A DNA stretch of 64,000 nucleotides from Dolomedes plantarius. Lineage: Eukaryota > Arthropoda > Arachnida > Araneae > Dolomedidae. The stretch is taken from the NCBI GenBank assembly GCA_907164885.2, contig OU015495.1, positions 210,363,092 to 210,427,091 of the forward strand, read 5' to 3'. Every line of letters starts with the position of its first letter. Position 1 is the first letter of the stretch. Shown in pieces: positions 10,863-22,743 of the stretch. The notes under the pieces were generated by a model, which was given only the letters and a program-made list of their open reading frames with translations, searched no databases and was not told the DNA's origin. Position numbers and translations under genes: made by a program.

Positions 10863-11973
10863 GTATTTCCAGTGTAATCTCTGTCTGAATAAATATGCCA
10901 CTCCTGCAGCTTTGGATCACCATTTTGCTACATCATCTCACACCTATTCGTGCTCACTCTGCAGCAAAGTTTTTCCTTGTGAGCGTTACCTCCGACGCCA
11001 TTTACTGATTCATTCAGAGGCTGAATCTCATGCATGTAAAATTTGTGGAAAAGGGTTTCGAACTGAGGGTTATTTAAAAGTTCACATGTTGGTTCATAGT
11101 GAAGCTAAGCCTTTTGAATGCATACAGTGTAAAGCAGCCTTTAATAGGAAGGACAAATTAAAACGGCATTTACTAATTCATGAACCTGTCAAACGTTACA
11201 AATGTCCTTTTCGAACTCGTGGCTGTCCTAAAGAATTCAATAGACCTGATAAATTAAAATCCCATATACTGACACATAGTTGCATAAAGCCATTTAGTTG
11301 CAAGGTTTGTGGTAAAACTTTCACACGTAAAGCATATCTATATGAACATGTAAAACAAAATCATGAAGATCCAGATGAGCCAGATGAAGCCAAACAGTTA
11401 GACAAAGACGACTCGGGTAAATCTCTTTCAGGTTGTGATAATGAAAAATTTCATAAATCTAAAAGAACACTTCGGAAAAAGAAAGGCCTAGATGGAAATC
11501 ACAGGCAACTTAGAGCAAGAAGGAAAGTACAAAATTCAAGAAATCGTTCACATACATCCAAAGTGTTGAACAAAGTAAAAGATTTATTGAGGTTAAATGG
11601 TATGAATGACAACTCTGATGATGAATATTCTAAAAAAAGTGGTAAAATAAAAGATTTATTAAAATTAAATGATATTGTTGGCAACTCAACAGATCAAGAT
11701 GTTGATAATGTGTCAGATCTTGCAGATGATATACCTACTGCTCATATTGAGATTATTTCTACTCATGGAACTTTAGTAACTAGCTCTGATTTAACTCATA
11801 TATCATTAGGATCTGATATGAACTATGGTGATTTGCAGTTTGACACAAATGTTGTGGAAACAGATGTTCCTAATGGCTCTCCAATAACAGTGGAAGTTAT
11901 TAATTCTTCTAATTCAAATTCCTTGTTAACTAGTGAACTTCATAATACAGCAGACATGAGTGACTTCAGTTGA
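10863..11973 (+). CDS. ZNF341: C2H2 zinc-finger transcription factor, ZNF341-like, last coding exon
   Basis: This is the terminal exon (369 residues after the split codon), ending TGA at 11971-11973. It encodes six C2H2 fingers: CNLC..., CSLC..., CKIC..., CIQC..., a finger with long C-C spacing (CPFRTRGC), and CKVC... with H-VKQN-H. A basic, Ser/Lys-rich region follows, with two copies of a KVKDLLRLN/KIKDLLKLN motif, then an acidic Ser/Thr-rich tail. The block FNRKDKLKRHLLIHEP, YKCP, and EFNRPDKLKSHIL is, from memory, nearly diagnostic of vertebrate ZNF341, a nuclear regulator of STAT gene transcription; the C-terminal tail is not conserved in my recollection. Three exons in this window give nine fingers; vertebrate ZNF341 has about twelve, so more are expected upstream. 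Orthology is inferred, not tested. Confidence 0.85.
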
Positions 11974-14690
11974 CCGTGCCTTCAAAATTTATTATATTTG
12001 TTTTGCATTAAAATCTTGAATGCTTATTATATTCTTAAACTTTGCTCTGATTCGGTGGAATATTTGATTGCATATTTACAGTGGAAAGTGACTTTAGAAA
12101 TATTGTTACTCTTGAAGATACTTATATTAACTTTTACAAAATTTATACTTGATCAAAAAAAAATTCTGATCATTCTATATAATTATGTTAAACCTATGCA
12201 GAGTTAAAAAATATTGAAAAATGAACATCAATTTGTTATTTATTTGATTTATTGCAAAATTTGTTGCAGAATCTTTCATTATTTGAATTATACACTAAAT
12301 ATTATTCAAAGAAATTTATTTTGATTTACAGATTTACTTAAACTTGTTTTCAGAAATCTAAAACTTTAGTTAGCTTATTGTGTGATATTTTATACGTTGA
12401 TGAAAAATGCATACCCAGAAATTCCTGAGTCTGGGAAATGTAAATTTTATTTGTGCAATATCTCGCATTCTTAGGAACCAATCTAAAGATTTTTTAAATT
12501 ATAGGAACCATCCAAATTCTGTTGTTTCTAATGCCCCCTGGCCAGAACTATTCCAGACCAGGTCTATATAGGCTAGGAGGCTGAGGGGTATGGCTCTGGT
12601 TTATAATGGCAGCACAATATAATTTAGCCAGGTGCCACCTCAATTTCAACTGCCCCCCCCCCCCCCCAGAGGTGACATCTGGGTGGATTATACCTTGTCC
12701 CACCCTCTGACCTCATAGGAGGACTTTCTGGTGTACAGATTTAATGTGCCCATATCCTGCCTAAACACGGAGGTATTTAATGCCACCTGTTGGGATTCAA
12801 TCCCAGAACCGAAAACCGATGTGCTACCACTAGACTACCTCGTGCCCATCCAAATTTTAGTTCACTAATTAGCAATTAAGGATTTAAAAATCTGAGATAA
12901 CCTCTTGCTTTAAAAAAGCACTTGAGATTTTATTCAGCCCTGAATTTTTTTTAAAAAGAAAACTATTAATTTTATAAGCAGAATATTCCTGTAAAGCTAA
13001 TTTGTTACTTAAGTATCTAATGTGTTGCTTCATAATTTGTCTTTGTGCAAATAGATATTATCCATTTACAAATTTTGATGAAAAGAGAATGAATGTTTAG
13101 CTGTCTGAAAGAATTTTACTGCATGAAATGACTTGTCAGATTACAAGCTAATTATATTTAATGTGTCAATCAGAGTTATATGTACCTTTTATTGAAGTTT
13201 TATCAACTCATTTTCAATAGCAATCAAAATGCTATAGTTAGTAGGTAAAAGGTATTAGTTTTTGTGAACATGGGTATATTTTAGCAAATTCATGGATTGA
13301 AATAAAATATATCAGTTTATTGAAATAAAGTCATAATCATTATATAACTGGAGGGAGTTATATTGTTGGGGTTGAATATTGCTTGTAGGTTCTATTGCTA
13401 AGTTTATGTTATTGGTACCTTTGGATACTATGTGCTTCATCATAACAAATGCCTCATAGATGTTCACTTAATGTGCAATTTGATTTTGTAAACTTTGTTG
13501 TCTTTTTCTCCCAACATTCTAGAATATATAATTCAAACTATTTGAAATGCTACCTGAAAGCTTGGTTGTAAAAGATAACAAGAAAGTATGTTAATTTAGA
13601 TTGCTCAGATTTAAGTAACTTTATTTCCAGCAAGAATGTGGTGAAATGAGATTTACCTAGCCAAAATAATTTTTCTTGCAAATTATAGGTTATTATATTT
13701 GTCCTTTTATTCAGTATTATTTTGTTCAGGGATGATTTTTATTTGAAAGTTCAGTGGAAATTAACTGTGCCAAAGAGATAAGCATTTACTTTATCGAGAG
13801 GAAAGCCTTTAGATTTTGAAAATCTTGAGTTGTATAAATGCATACATCCCGGGCTCTGTGCATTTTGTCATCTTCTTCAGCTCTTAAGTTTTGTACCACA
13901 ATTCATGTTAGACTGGTTCTTTCCAAAGTGGGCAGGTTGACTGCACTGTCAGTCACTAGTTAATTCTGCATTTGGAACTCCTTTCTCTCCAGCATACTCA
14001 TTGATTACGCCTTGCTGATGAGCACATGACAAGTGCAAAATCTAGGTCCAAGGCTACGTGTATGCTAGATATGTATATCTCAAGTCATATTTAATAGTTT
14101 ACATAAGTTTTTTCGTTATTTTGTTCTTCAGTAAAAAATAAAATGGTTCTGAGTAATTTATGATTTATCAGCTATTTTAATTTATCCTATTAATTTATTA
14201 AGCATAATCAAAATGAATATTTAGAAAATGAACTTTTAATTTAAAAAGACTATGTATTGATTTTCCTATTATCCACTTGTGCTTTAAAATTGTGCATATC
14301 TTTAATTGATATGTTCAATTTCATTATATGTTCAACAAAATGTAAATAAGTATTTTCTAATAAATCATAATTAGTGCTGTATTTTTACAGTTACACGTGT
14401 ACATTAACATAATCATCATAGTCATTTTTTTTATCATTACCCATCAAGATATTACTTTAATTTGTTAAATATTCTTATTTGCAAACAGTTGAAGTAATAT
14501 GTCTACATAATTAATGTTAAATGTTCAACATAATCAGTTATGCTCTGTGTTTCTTGTTATAGGTATGTTCTAAGTAGCAGTTGCATGAAAAAATTGCAAA
14601 GTGCATTTTATAATATGAGCTATGTGATATAGATATCATTTATTGCATGTTATTTTAACAATAAAGTTTTATATTCAAGTTTTAAAAAAG
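11974..14690 (+). other. Probable 3' UTR and downstream flank of the zinc-finger gene
   Basis: Very AT-rich non-coding sequence follows the stop codon. AATAAA at 14660-14665 is a plausible distal polyadenylation signal, and many nearer AATAAA-like words exist, so the true 3' end cannot be fixed. It contains a minus-strand SINE (12519-12845). Short open frames (e.g. 11998-12207) are hydrophobic noise. A word near 14041-14085 (AGGTCCAAGGCTACGT...) recurs near 62110-62150. Confidence 0.4.
12519..12845 (-). mobile_element. tRNA-derived SINE, full length, minus strand, with TSD
   Basis: Read on the minus strand it begins with a tRNA-like head: A box near GAGGTAGTCTAGTGG and B box GGGATTGAATCCCA. 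The body contains CCTCCTATGAGGTCAGAGGG and ends GCCAGGGGGCATTAGAAACAAC. The 11-bp direct repeat CCATCCAAATT flanks it (12508-12518 and 12846-12856), a LINE-type target duplication. A second, + strand copy is at 22244-22580. A poly-C run at about 12653-12667 is internal. Confidence 0.85.
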
Positions 14691-15860
14691 AGTTATGTGA
14701 TTGATTTTTCAAATTTTGTTTAGAAAACACAAAACAAGATTAAAAAATCATAAAATATGTTATTAATAACTTCTGAAAGTTATATAAATATTTAGCATGA
14801 AATTGAAAAATGGGTCCTGTAAGTATCACAAATTACAACCATGCATGGGTGGATCCATGGATTTTCTGTGGTATGAAGTCTAAATATCTCCTAATATGCT
14901 ATTGTGGGGTGCTGTTTTCAAGCATATTTTATTTAATGAAAGATTTATTACATTATCCCGCATGATTTCTGACAATTATCAATAAGGAAATTTTTTTACA
15001 TATTTTTGTGTGTGTTGATTAGATAATAAATAGACTACAAAAAACTTCTGAATTATTAATGTTGGTTGAGTTTTTTTTTTCTTTTATTGGAAGGAACTTT
15101 TCTAGAAGGATTTCATAAAAGTTTTCAAAGAGAATCCCTAAAAAGTCATGAAATTGACTTTTAGAAAGACAGTATTGGCCTGATATTGAATTTTAAGTCA
15201 TCTCTCATCCAGGCACATGGGCAGTATATACTTTTGAAAGGAGTTAATTTTTGACATAGTTAAGGGCAGTTTTGGTTAATATATTATAATTATATAGAGA
15301 GGACCTCAATTTACGTGGCCTTTACATCCACCTACCTACATCACTGATATTTTGGTTATTTATACTTAAAAATATGCCCTTGGTTTCAGTTTGGACCAAG
15401 TGTGACAAAATGGAGGGAATTTGTAATGTATTCTAGAGTCCAAGGCTAGCCCCAGTATTTAGGGCCTAACAAAGACCCAACATGCAATTAGTATCCAGGT
15501 TTGAGTTAGTTCCAAGTGCTCTGTGCAAGGAATGTAAGGGTATGATACAGCAAGGGGGCAAAAAGACAGACTGCAGTACTTGTCTGTTGACAGGATTCAT
15601 CATTTTATCAAGAAAGTCAGTTTGAACATAACATGTTACTGAAGAAACTTTATAATTTGCTATTACTTTTCTAAGAATCACTATCATAGAGCTTTATTCA
15701 TTGGCTTTATTGAAATATCTGGTGCTCCTAGATGAATTTTGTGTTTGAAGGGTCACATTTCTGTAATTTAACCTTTAGCTTGCGGAGTCTATTTTTCCGA
15801 TTCCCTCTTTAGAACTTGAAATTTCATACCCCCTTTGTAAGAACGGTCATTAAGGGGGTT
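14691..15860. other. Intergenic sequence without recognised features
   Basis: AT-rich sequence with no TIR pairs, splice-supported frames or RNA genes that I can support. The short minus frame at 15466-15687 has no family resemblance. Confidence 0.5.
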
Positions 15861-16462
15861 ATATATATATATAAAACAGTTTTGTAACTGACTGACTCAC
15901 TGACATACAACGCACAGACCAAACCGCTGGACCTAAAGGGCTGAAATTTTGCATGGCGATTCTTATGGTGTAGGGGTGCACTAAGAAAGATTTTTGAAAA
16001 ATTCTTAGATTTTTTTAAATTAAATTTTTAAGCTGTTTTAGTGACTTTTTTTAAGTTTGCATTTAAAATAATAATTTGAGGGTTATAAAATTTATATCAC
16101 GAGAAAGATCATAAAAATTCATTTAAAATGAAATCTTCTTCGAACCTTTACCTCAATTTTCTGATTTTTGGTAAATTTTTAAAGATTAATTTTTAGAATT
16201 TAATTTATTAAATGCTGATCACATGATTTCTTTTTCTGGTACTTTAAATAAAATTATCGTCACGTGCATAACAACTAAATAGACAAAAAAAATATTTTTT
16301 TTCTTTCTAATACAGCAGACGATTGGATATTATCCAAAAAAAATAAATATCCCTTATGATTGTTTTATAAATATATATATATTTTTTTGGCATTAATTGC
16401 ATACATTGACCATTGTATTTAATTTGAATGTACTCTGTAGCGAAGTGCGGGTTTTCAGCTAG
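15861..16462 (+). mobile_element. Helitron-like non-autonomous element, copy A
   Basis: The 5' part is ATATATAAAACAGTT..., followed by GACATACAACGCACAGACCA, GGGCTGAAATTTTGCATGG and GTAGGGGTGCACTAAGAAAG. The 3' end is GTAGCGAAGTGCGGG TTTTCAGCTAG, followed by T. The CTAG|T terminus after a short GC-rich stem fits Helitron ends, and no TIR or target duplication is seen. The same unit occurs five more times (32139, 40986, 46259, 59386, 63594). Confidence 0.65.
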
Positions 16463-16478
16463 TGTATATATATATAAC

Positions 16479-16634
16479 AGTGGAATCTCGATCGATCGTT
16501 TTCCCATATGTGTCGTTCATTTTATCCAGTCCCAACGATCATATTGCTTTGTTATCTTTCCCCATCTATTGTTTTCCTGCATTTATCGTTCATTTCAGTC
16601 GGTCCCTTGAAAAACGATAAATCGAGATTCCACT
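16479..16634. repeat. Short Tigger/pogo-like MITE
   Basis: CAGTGGAATCTCGATCGAT at the left and ATCGAGATTCCACTG at the right are inverted complements; the right flank is TA. At 156 bp it has no coding capacity. It lies immediately beside Helitron copy A. The sequence right after it (TTCATTCTTGGCCCGTATTC, 16650-16669) recurs at 43311-43330. Confidence 0.7.
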
Positions 16635-16639
16635 GTATA

Positions 16640-19600
16640 TATATATATTCATTCTTGGCCCGTATTCTTGGGATACATGCTATCCCACCCCATAAGGAAA
16701 AGGTTAATGTGATTGTCTTTGACATATCTGATGTTTCAGTTCTACATTGCCTATAGTATTTTGGAACAACATAAATTACACATGTGTATTGTTATCAGGT
16801 AACAATAAAATACATTACTATGATCTTGCTTTTTCTGTTTAAAGATAAAAATGTATTTTAAATTATGGTCTAAAATTTACTAAAAAAGAACATAAAAGGC
16901 CTTTAAAACCATTTAATATTTGGACTAGGAAAAGATCAGGAACCCTGAGATATATATTCATAAATTTATTTTGTTACTTCAGTTTCCCCTTTTTTTTCAT
17001 GTATGCAATTTTTGTATTTTAGAAGAATATAGTTTGAATAAAACATTACAATCTTTACTCATGGTTATTATAAAAAAATTTGATTTCTGAAGAAAAAAAA
17101 TATGTAATCTTTATTAAGTTCTAACAAATACTGAACATATAAAATGATTGCAACAGGACATGAAAGTTATATAATCATATATGTTTTTAATAGGTCATTA
17201 CAAAGTACAGTAATTCCTAAAAACATAATTATTTATTTCCCTCTAATGAAAATGTTTTTAAAATGTATAACAAATAGATCAACGTTATGATGTGCTTTCA
17301 CACTCTTAATGACATTTATTAGGACAGTGTACTGTACATAAATTTCAGCTTTCTAAACAAGTAATTTGTATTGTAAATTCTGAATTTTTTGACAGAGTAT
17401 AAAAATATCACAATTTTTTAAGCAGCACCCTTATAGATAAAATTCTATATAATATCCCTGATTGATACAATTTTGAAAGCACATATATACTTTGATTGTA
17501 AGTAATTAGACAAAAGAATGAGATTATAGACTGTAAAATAAAGCTCTTTAGATTTAGTATCAAGAAAATAAGCTTCAATATACTGTAACTCAGAAAGGTA
17601 CCAAGAGATAAAATAAACTCATTAGAAATACAAATATTACTTTAAGCTTTAACTAAATGAAGCTTCCTTTGATCAAAACTAGTTATAAGAAAAATGAACC
17701 AAAGCAAATGAAATTTTTATTTATACTACCTATATCTAGTTCAAAAAAACTACACTGAACTCCTGATTATCCTGTATATCACAAAAGAAAAAAATTAGAT
17801 ATGAAATACAAACATAGTCCAAAAACAAAGAAATAAAAAACTTTTTTAGAAGAAAAATTTTAAATCTGCATAAATTAAATTATTTTAATTAAATTCCTAA
17901 AATCATAATATGGAGTACATTTTAAATCAATGAATAGTTCACTGTTTGCCATTTTTAGATAATCTCTGCATTCATTAATATGAATAAGTCAAAGTTCATT
18001 GTATTTGAATTCAACCATCATCTATAATTTCAATTTGACCCTCAATTCATTTACAGATAACAGTCCATTCTGTACATGCTGAACCATACCTACTGATTTA
18101 TACGTATAGACTGGCATTTATAGATTGGGCATTACTTAAGTATTTTATATGCCTTTAAAGTATATTGCTTTCTAAATTGTTCTCAGGTAATTTTTTATGC
18201 AAAATGAGTGTCAATGATGTTTTTTCCATTAATTTAATAAAGAAATTGCTCGTAATGTATCATACGTCTTGTGCTTTACATTCCTGGATCTAATCCATCT
18301 TTTTCAATGACATAATTTTTTGTTTAAGTACCTGATAAATATCATTTTTTAACTAATAACATTTTTAAAAGATCTACAATGGAATACTTCTAATTATTTT
18401 GGTTCATTTACCTAATTTTAATTTATTTTCAAGTTGTAAAATTAATGTGGTAAAGTACTTTTCTCCTACTAATGTTAATCAAACAGTGACGTTATTCTCA
18501 TGTAACTTTATTTTAATGTACATATACATAAATATTTGTTCATTAATGTATGTTAAAAGCAAAATTAAATTTGCATGAATGAATGATTTATTTATTTCAT
18601 CCATTTCATAGTAAAATACGACTGTATTATATTTTTATAATATCCGTTGAGTGGAACATTGTTATATTTTACTTAAATATTGAGGTTGTCATTTGAAACT
18701 GCATATAAAAGGTAGCTTTTGACAACACATAGCCAAAACCCTTAGTTTATCTGTCTGGTATTTTTACTTAATGACTAGAGCAGCATACAAAATCTCTGAA
18801 TTGAAACTTTTTCATAACATGCTTTAAGCAATGTTTTTAACTTTATTAAATATCAGCAGAAACATGCTATTCAAGATTATGATTGTGACAAACTTTTAAG
18901 TGATATTTTTGATGCAATTATTTTTATTATATGTAGAATTATACAGGCAGTCTAAAAAAAATTTTCTTTTGACACTAAAAGGATTAGTTTTCTGGTTTAA
19001 TCAAAATGATAAAATGGGTGATTTTGAGCCCTAGAGTCATCTTTTGCAACACAAGTGCCTAACTGACCAGGATGTTTTACTTAAACCCGATTCTGAGCAG
19101 CTACAAATAACCATTGCTACATCAAATTATGAACCCACGAGCTCAAGTCCAACACCTTAGCCATTCTGCTATTAAAACAGCAGGATGATATAAAAATTTT
19201 AAGATTTTTCACATTTATTACTATATCAGAGTACAAATTTTATAGACATAAATTATGTTAAATGGCCAAATTGCTAAAGAGACATTACTTTGCACATCAT
19301 GGTAAAAAATAAAAAAGTTATTTCTTAATTCAAAAATTATTTTTTTAAACTATATGACATGAACATTATGGAAGCTTTTAAGATTAACTTTCTTAAATAT
19401 ATCATCTCAATATTTTATTTGGGGAATGTTTTCAGGTAAAATATTTTTTAATTCATATTTTTCATATTGATAGTACAGTATGAATCTAATTTTCTCTTTG
19501 ACAAGACAATGCATATGTATATATATGTACAGGAAAAATATAAAAATAAATTTTTTCTTGTGACTAGATGGACAAAAATTTATTACCTACATGACTAGTA

Positions 19601-20944
19601 TTACTCAGACATTAAAAACAGACATACAATTATCTTTATATATATATATAAATCAGGAAAGAAGAATCAATTGCTGTATTTGCCCACCATAGAAGAATTA
19701 AAACTATTTTATTCTTTGATGAAATCAGAACATAATGTTCTTAAAACAGAAAAGTTAAACATAAAAAGAATACATGCACAGTTTGAGACTGCATAAATAT
19801 TTAGCAATGGTTTTAGAAAGAATTAGAATTTCTTCAACTTACTAGAACTATAATGTGCATAACGAAAGTTTTATATATCTAGGTACACAAAAAATGAGCA
19901 TTTAAGCAATTTAATATTCCACAAAGAGATCAAACTATTTTGAATTACTAACACTAAATGTTAAATACATAGACAAATATTGTAAATAAATTAATACACA
20001 TTTTAAATAAGAGGATTATTTTACACAGAAAGTGAAAGTTAAAAAACTCTGATAACAGATAAAATACAGAAGTATACAAATTTTCAAGATAAATCTCTTC
20101 CTATTCAAATAAATTAGGCACAACAATTTTTCAATCTGAAAACTGTAAGAATCGCTGAAATACGTTTTACAGTTAATGCCACAAGCGCTGCAGTGGACTT
20201 AAAAACTGCTGATTCTCTTTAACTGTTCCTCCTCTGAACTTGCATCAAAAGTTAGTACCTATTAGAATTGTAGATATAAATCCTTTATTTACATATGATT
20301 TATTATAGTTGGTATAGTAGCAAAATTTAGCAGGATAAAATCTCACAATAACAAATTATAAATAAAATACCAAGAAGTTGAAATGCTATGAATTCATCTT
20401 TTAGATTAATATCTTTTACTTTTTTCCTTTATTATTGACTGTAAGGAAGATAAAGACTATTTTAGTGTAAATAACTGTAAAAGTAAATATGAAAATGGAA
20501 CAACTGTTATAACATGATTCAATACAATAATGACACTGTTAAATGTAATTGTCTTTACAATGCATTAAAGCATCAAAACTATTTCAGATACATTACTGCA
20601 CTAATAATTATAGACAATAAATATGAACTTTACTACCATAATTTCATATACATACAGAATGTTTACGCTGCTAAATATACATATTTCTGGAAATTCTAAA
20701 TCAGTATGAACACAGTGAAGTCAAGAAAAAAAATAAAGGAAGGAAAAAGGTGACATACATTTTAGAAGAGTTATTTTCAGTAGGGAAATATCTGAACACT
20801 ATATCTTGTGACACTTTCAGAAGTAACTCTTTAACATCACTTTATTCATTGCATGCCTAAGTAAAGTTATCGAGAGAGAGGCAATACATGCAAAAATATT
20901 ACATGTACCGTGATGACAAGGCAAAAGACCTTTATCAGAAAGTT
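16640..20944 (-). other. Long AT-rich tract downstream of the PPP1R3 stop, probable 3' UTR plus intergenic
   Basis: About 4.3 kb with few repeats compared with the rest of the window. Candidate minus-strand AATAAA signals exist (for instance complementary to TTTATT near 17106-17111), which would give a long 3' UTR, but I cannot choose one. A tRNA-like SINE fragment may lie at about 19030-19190 on the minus strand (GTGGGTTC-type B box region, head near 19185). No coding frame is supported; the + frame at 20514-20699 is noise. Confidence 0.35.
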
Positions 20945-21684
20945 TTAAAGAAAATGAACCCAACTATGGTTACCAACTACAGGGATATCCCTTTTTTCAC
21001 ATTTAATACAGTAATTTTTCCCATCATTATTATCCCAATAAGCTTCACCGTCAGCAGTCTCATAACAAACAGCAAAAAATAATGAATGTCCTCGAGTACA
21101 TAAATCAGATGGATTACAAAATAAAGTAAAAGAAAATTTGTCCGTATCACTTTCACTTGATCCATCTAGATATGTAGCAAGTTCATCATGGTAACTCATC
21201 CACCCATTCGCAGAGTAACGTACAAAAACAGTCTTATGAAAAGTTATATTAACAACACTAATAATCCCATACACTGTGCTATCAGCAGTGCTGACACTAT
21301 GTAGAGATACTTTGAGTTTTTTTAACCGTTCCATAAACAATGCACTTAATGAGGGAACAAGAAAGGCAGGAACAAGCTGAATTTTTTTAGGTGAATTTTG
21401 AGGAGGAGAAGTAGAATTTAATTTTGTTCCTGAAGGAACAATTTTTGGCAAATCTTTTTGAACAAGATATCTAATTGATTCTAATTCAAGACCTAGAGCA
21501 TCTGCAAATCTTACAATTTTCTTTCCTTCTTTTCTAGGACTAGGAAAAGAAATAGCTCTCATTTTCCTTTTTAAAATAGGCTGTATACGATTACATCTAT
21601 TTTTCTGTTCTTGCTCCTCAGTACAACAAGATAAGGAACGAGTAGGTTTATCATGATCTTCATTTTCACTTTCTTCCCCCAAAT
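20945..21684 (-). CDS. PPP1R3: PP1 glycogen-targeting regulatory subunit 3, exon 2 (RVxF motif and CBM21 domain)
   Basis: This exon encodes residues 117-362 of a regulatory subunit that binds the catalytic subunit of protein phosphatase 1 and brings it to glycogen, where it dephosphorylates glycogen synthase and phosphorylase enzymes. The exon begins after a TTCTTCTAG acceptor and ends with TAA at 20947-20945. KKIVRFADALG (about residues 171-181) is the family PP1-docking RVxF motif with its FADALG extension. The CBM21 starch/glycogen-binding domain spans about residues 233-341, ending in the conserved WDNNDGKNY glycogen-contact motif. The size (362 aa) is near that of vertebrate PPP1R3B/C and the fly glycogen-binding subunits. 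The exact paralogue cannot be told. Confidence 0.93.
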
Positions 21685-22243
21685 CTAGAAGAAAAAAATA
21701 AAAAACCACTAAAATGACATTTTTGCTGCAATTTTTACATAGATATATTTAATTATAAGTTTGGAATGAAAATATATACTTTTCTATTATATATCAGTTA
21801 TTAATGTAGATGTCATATTATTTAAAGCTGACAGAATTTCTTAAAAGTAGTTAAAAAAATTTATGGTGTAAATCATGGTATTGGCAAGAAGTTCAAGACT
21901 ATCAGATATCAAAAGGATATGTGGCTTTCTTTTTTTTGCTGTTCTAATTTAAGATAATTATATTTAAAAATACAATAATATATTTTTGAAGCTGTATGAT
22001 ATATTTAAATTTCCTCTACCTCTCTAATTTAAAAATAACTCGAACACTAAATCTTTAAAATAGCAGCTACATTTACAATGGGCTATACATAGCACACATA
22101 TATTATCTATCTTAATACCTATAGTACAAATATACTACTACTTTCAAAGACAAGTCAAAATCAGTATTATGAACTTATTGAACTGACATAATGATTAATA
22201 TGCTAAATTTTCATTTATCATATTTGCTTTGTTTTATCAATCT

Positions 22244-22580
22244 GAGCTCGAGGTGGCCTAGCGGTAGCATGTGGGCTTTCGGTGCTGAGGGTGCTCGGAT
22301 TGAATCCCGAAAAGTGCTATTAAATACTTCCATATCTGGGGCCGGATATGGGTACATTAAATCTGTAGACCGGAAAATCCCTCTATGAGGTCAGAGAGGG
22401 TGGGAAAGGATACGATACTGTGTTTGATTAAAATTGCAGTGGCACCTGGATAAATCAGACTCTGACCCTTGTGGTGCCATTATAAACCGGAGCCATACCC
22501 TTCAGCCCGTTAGCCTATATAAACCTGGTCTGGAATGAATTCTGGCCAGGGGACATTAGAAACAACAATAACAACAACAT
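22244..22580 (+). mobile_element. tRNA-derived SINE, second copy
   Basis: The tRNA-like head has an A box (GTGGCCTAGCGG) and a B box (GGATTGAATCC). The body has TATGAGGTCAGAGAGGGTGG, and the 3' end GGCCAGGGGACATTAGAAAC is followed by an (AAC)n-type tail. It matches the minus-strand copy at 12519-12845 throughout, with different indels. No RNA polymerase III terminator run is obvious inside. Orientation is opposite to the host gene. Confidence 0.85.
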
Positions 22581-22743
22581 GTATCCGTCTCGCAAGTATA
22601 CTTCTAATCTCAAAGCATGCTATCTATGCTGTTTATTAATTCTAATAACAACTGTAAATATAATTACACCAATACTTTTCACTCTGTACAAATAAAGTTA
22701 CTACATAAAAAAATGATTTTAAAAAAATTCATGGGTTTCTCTA

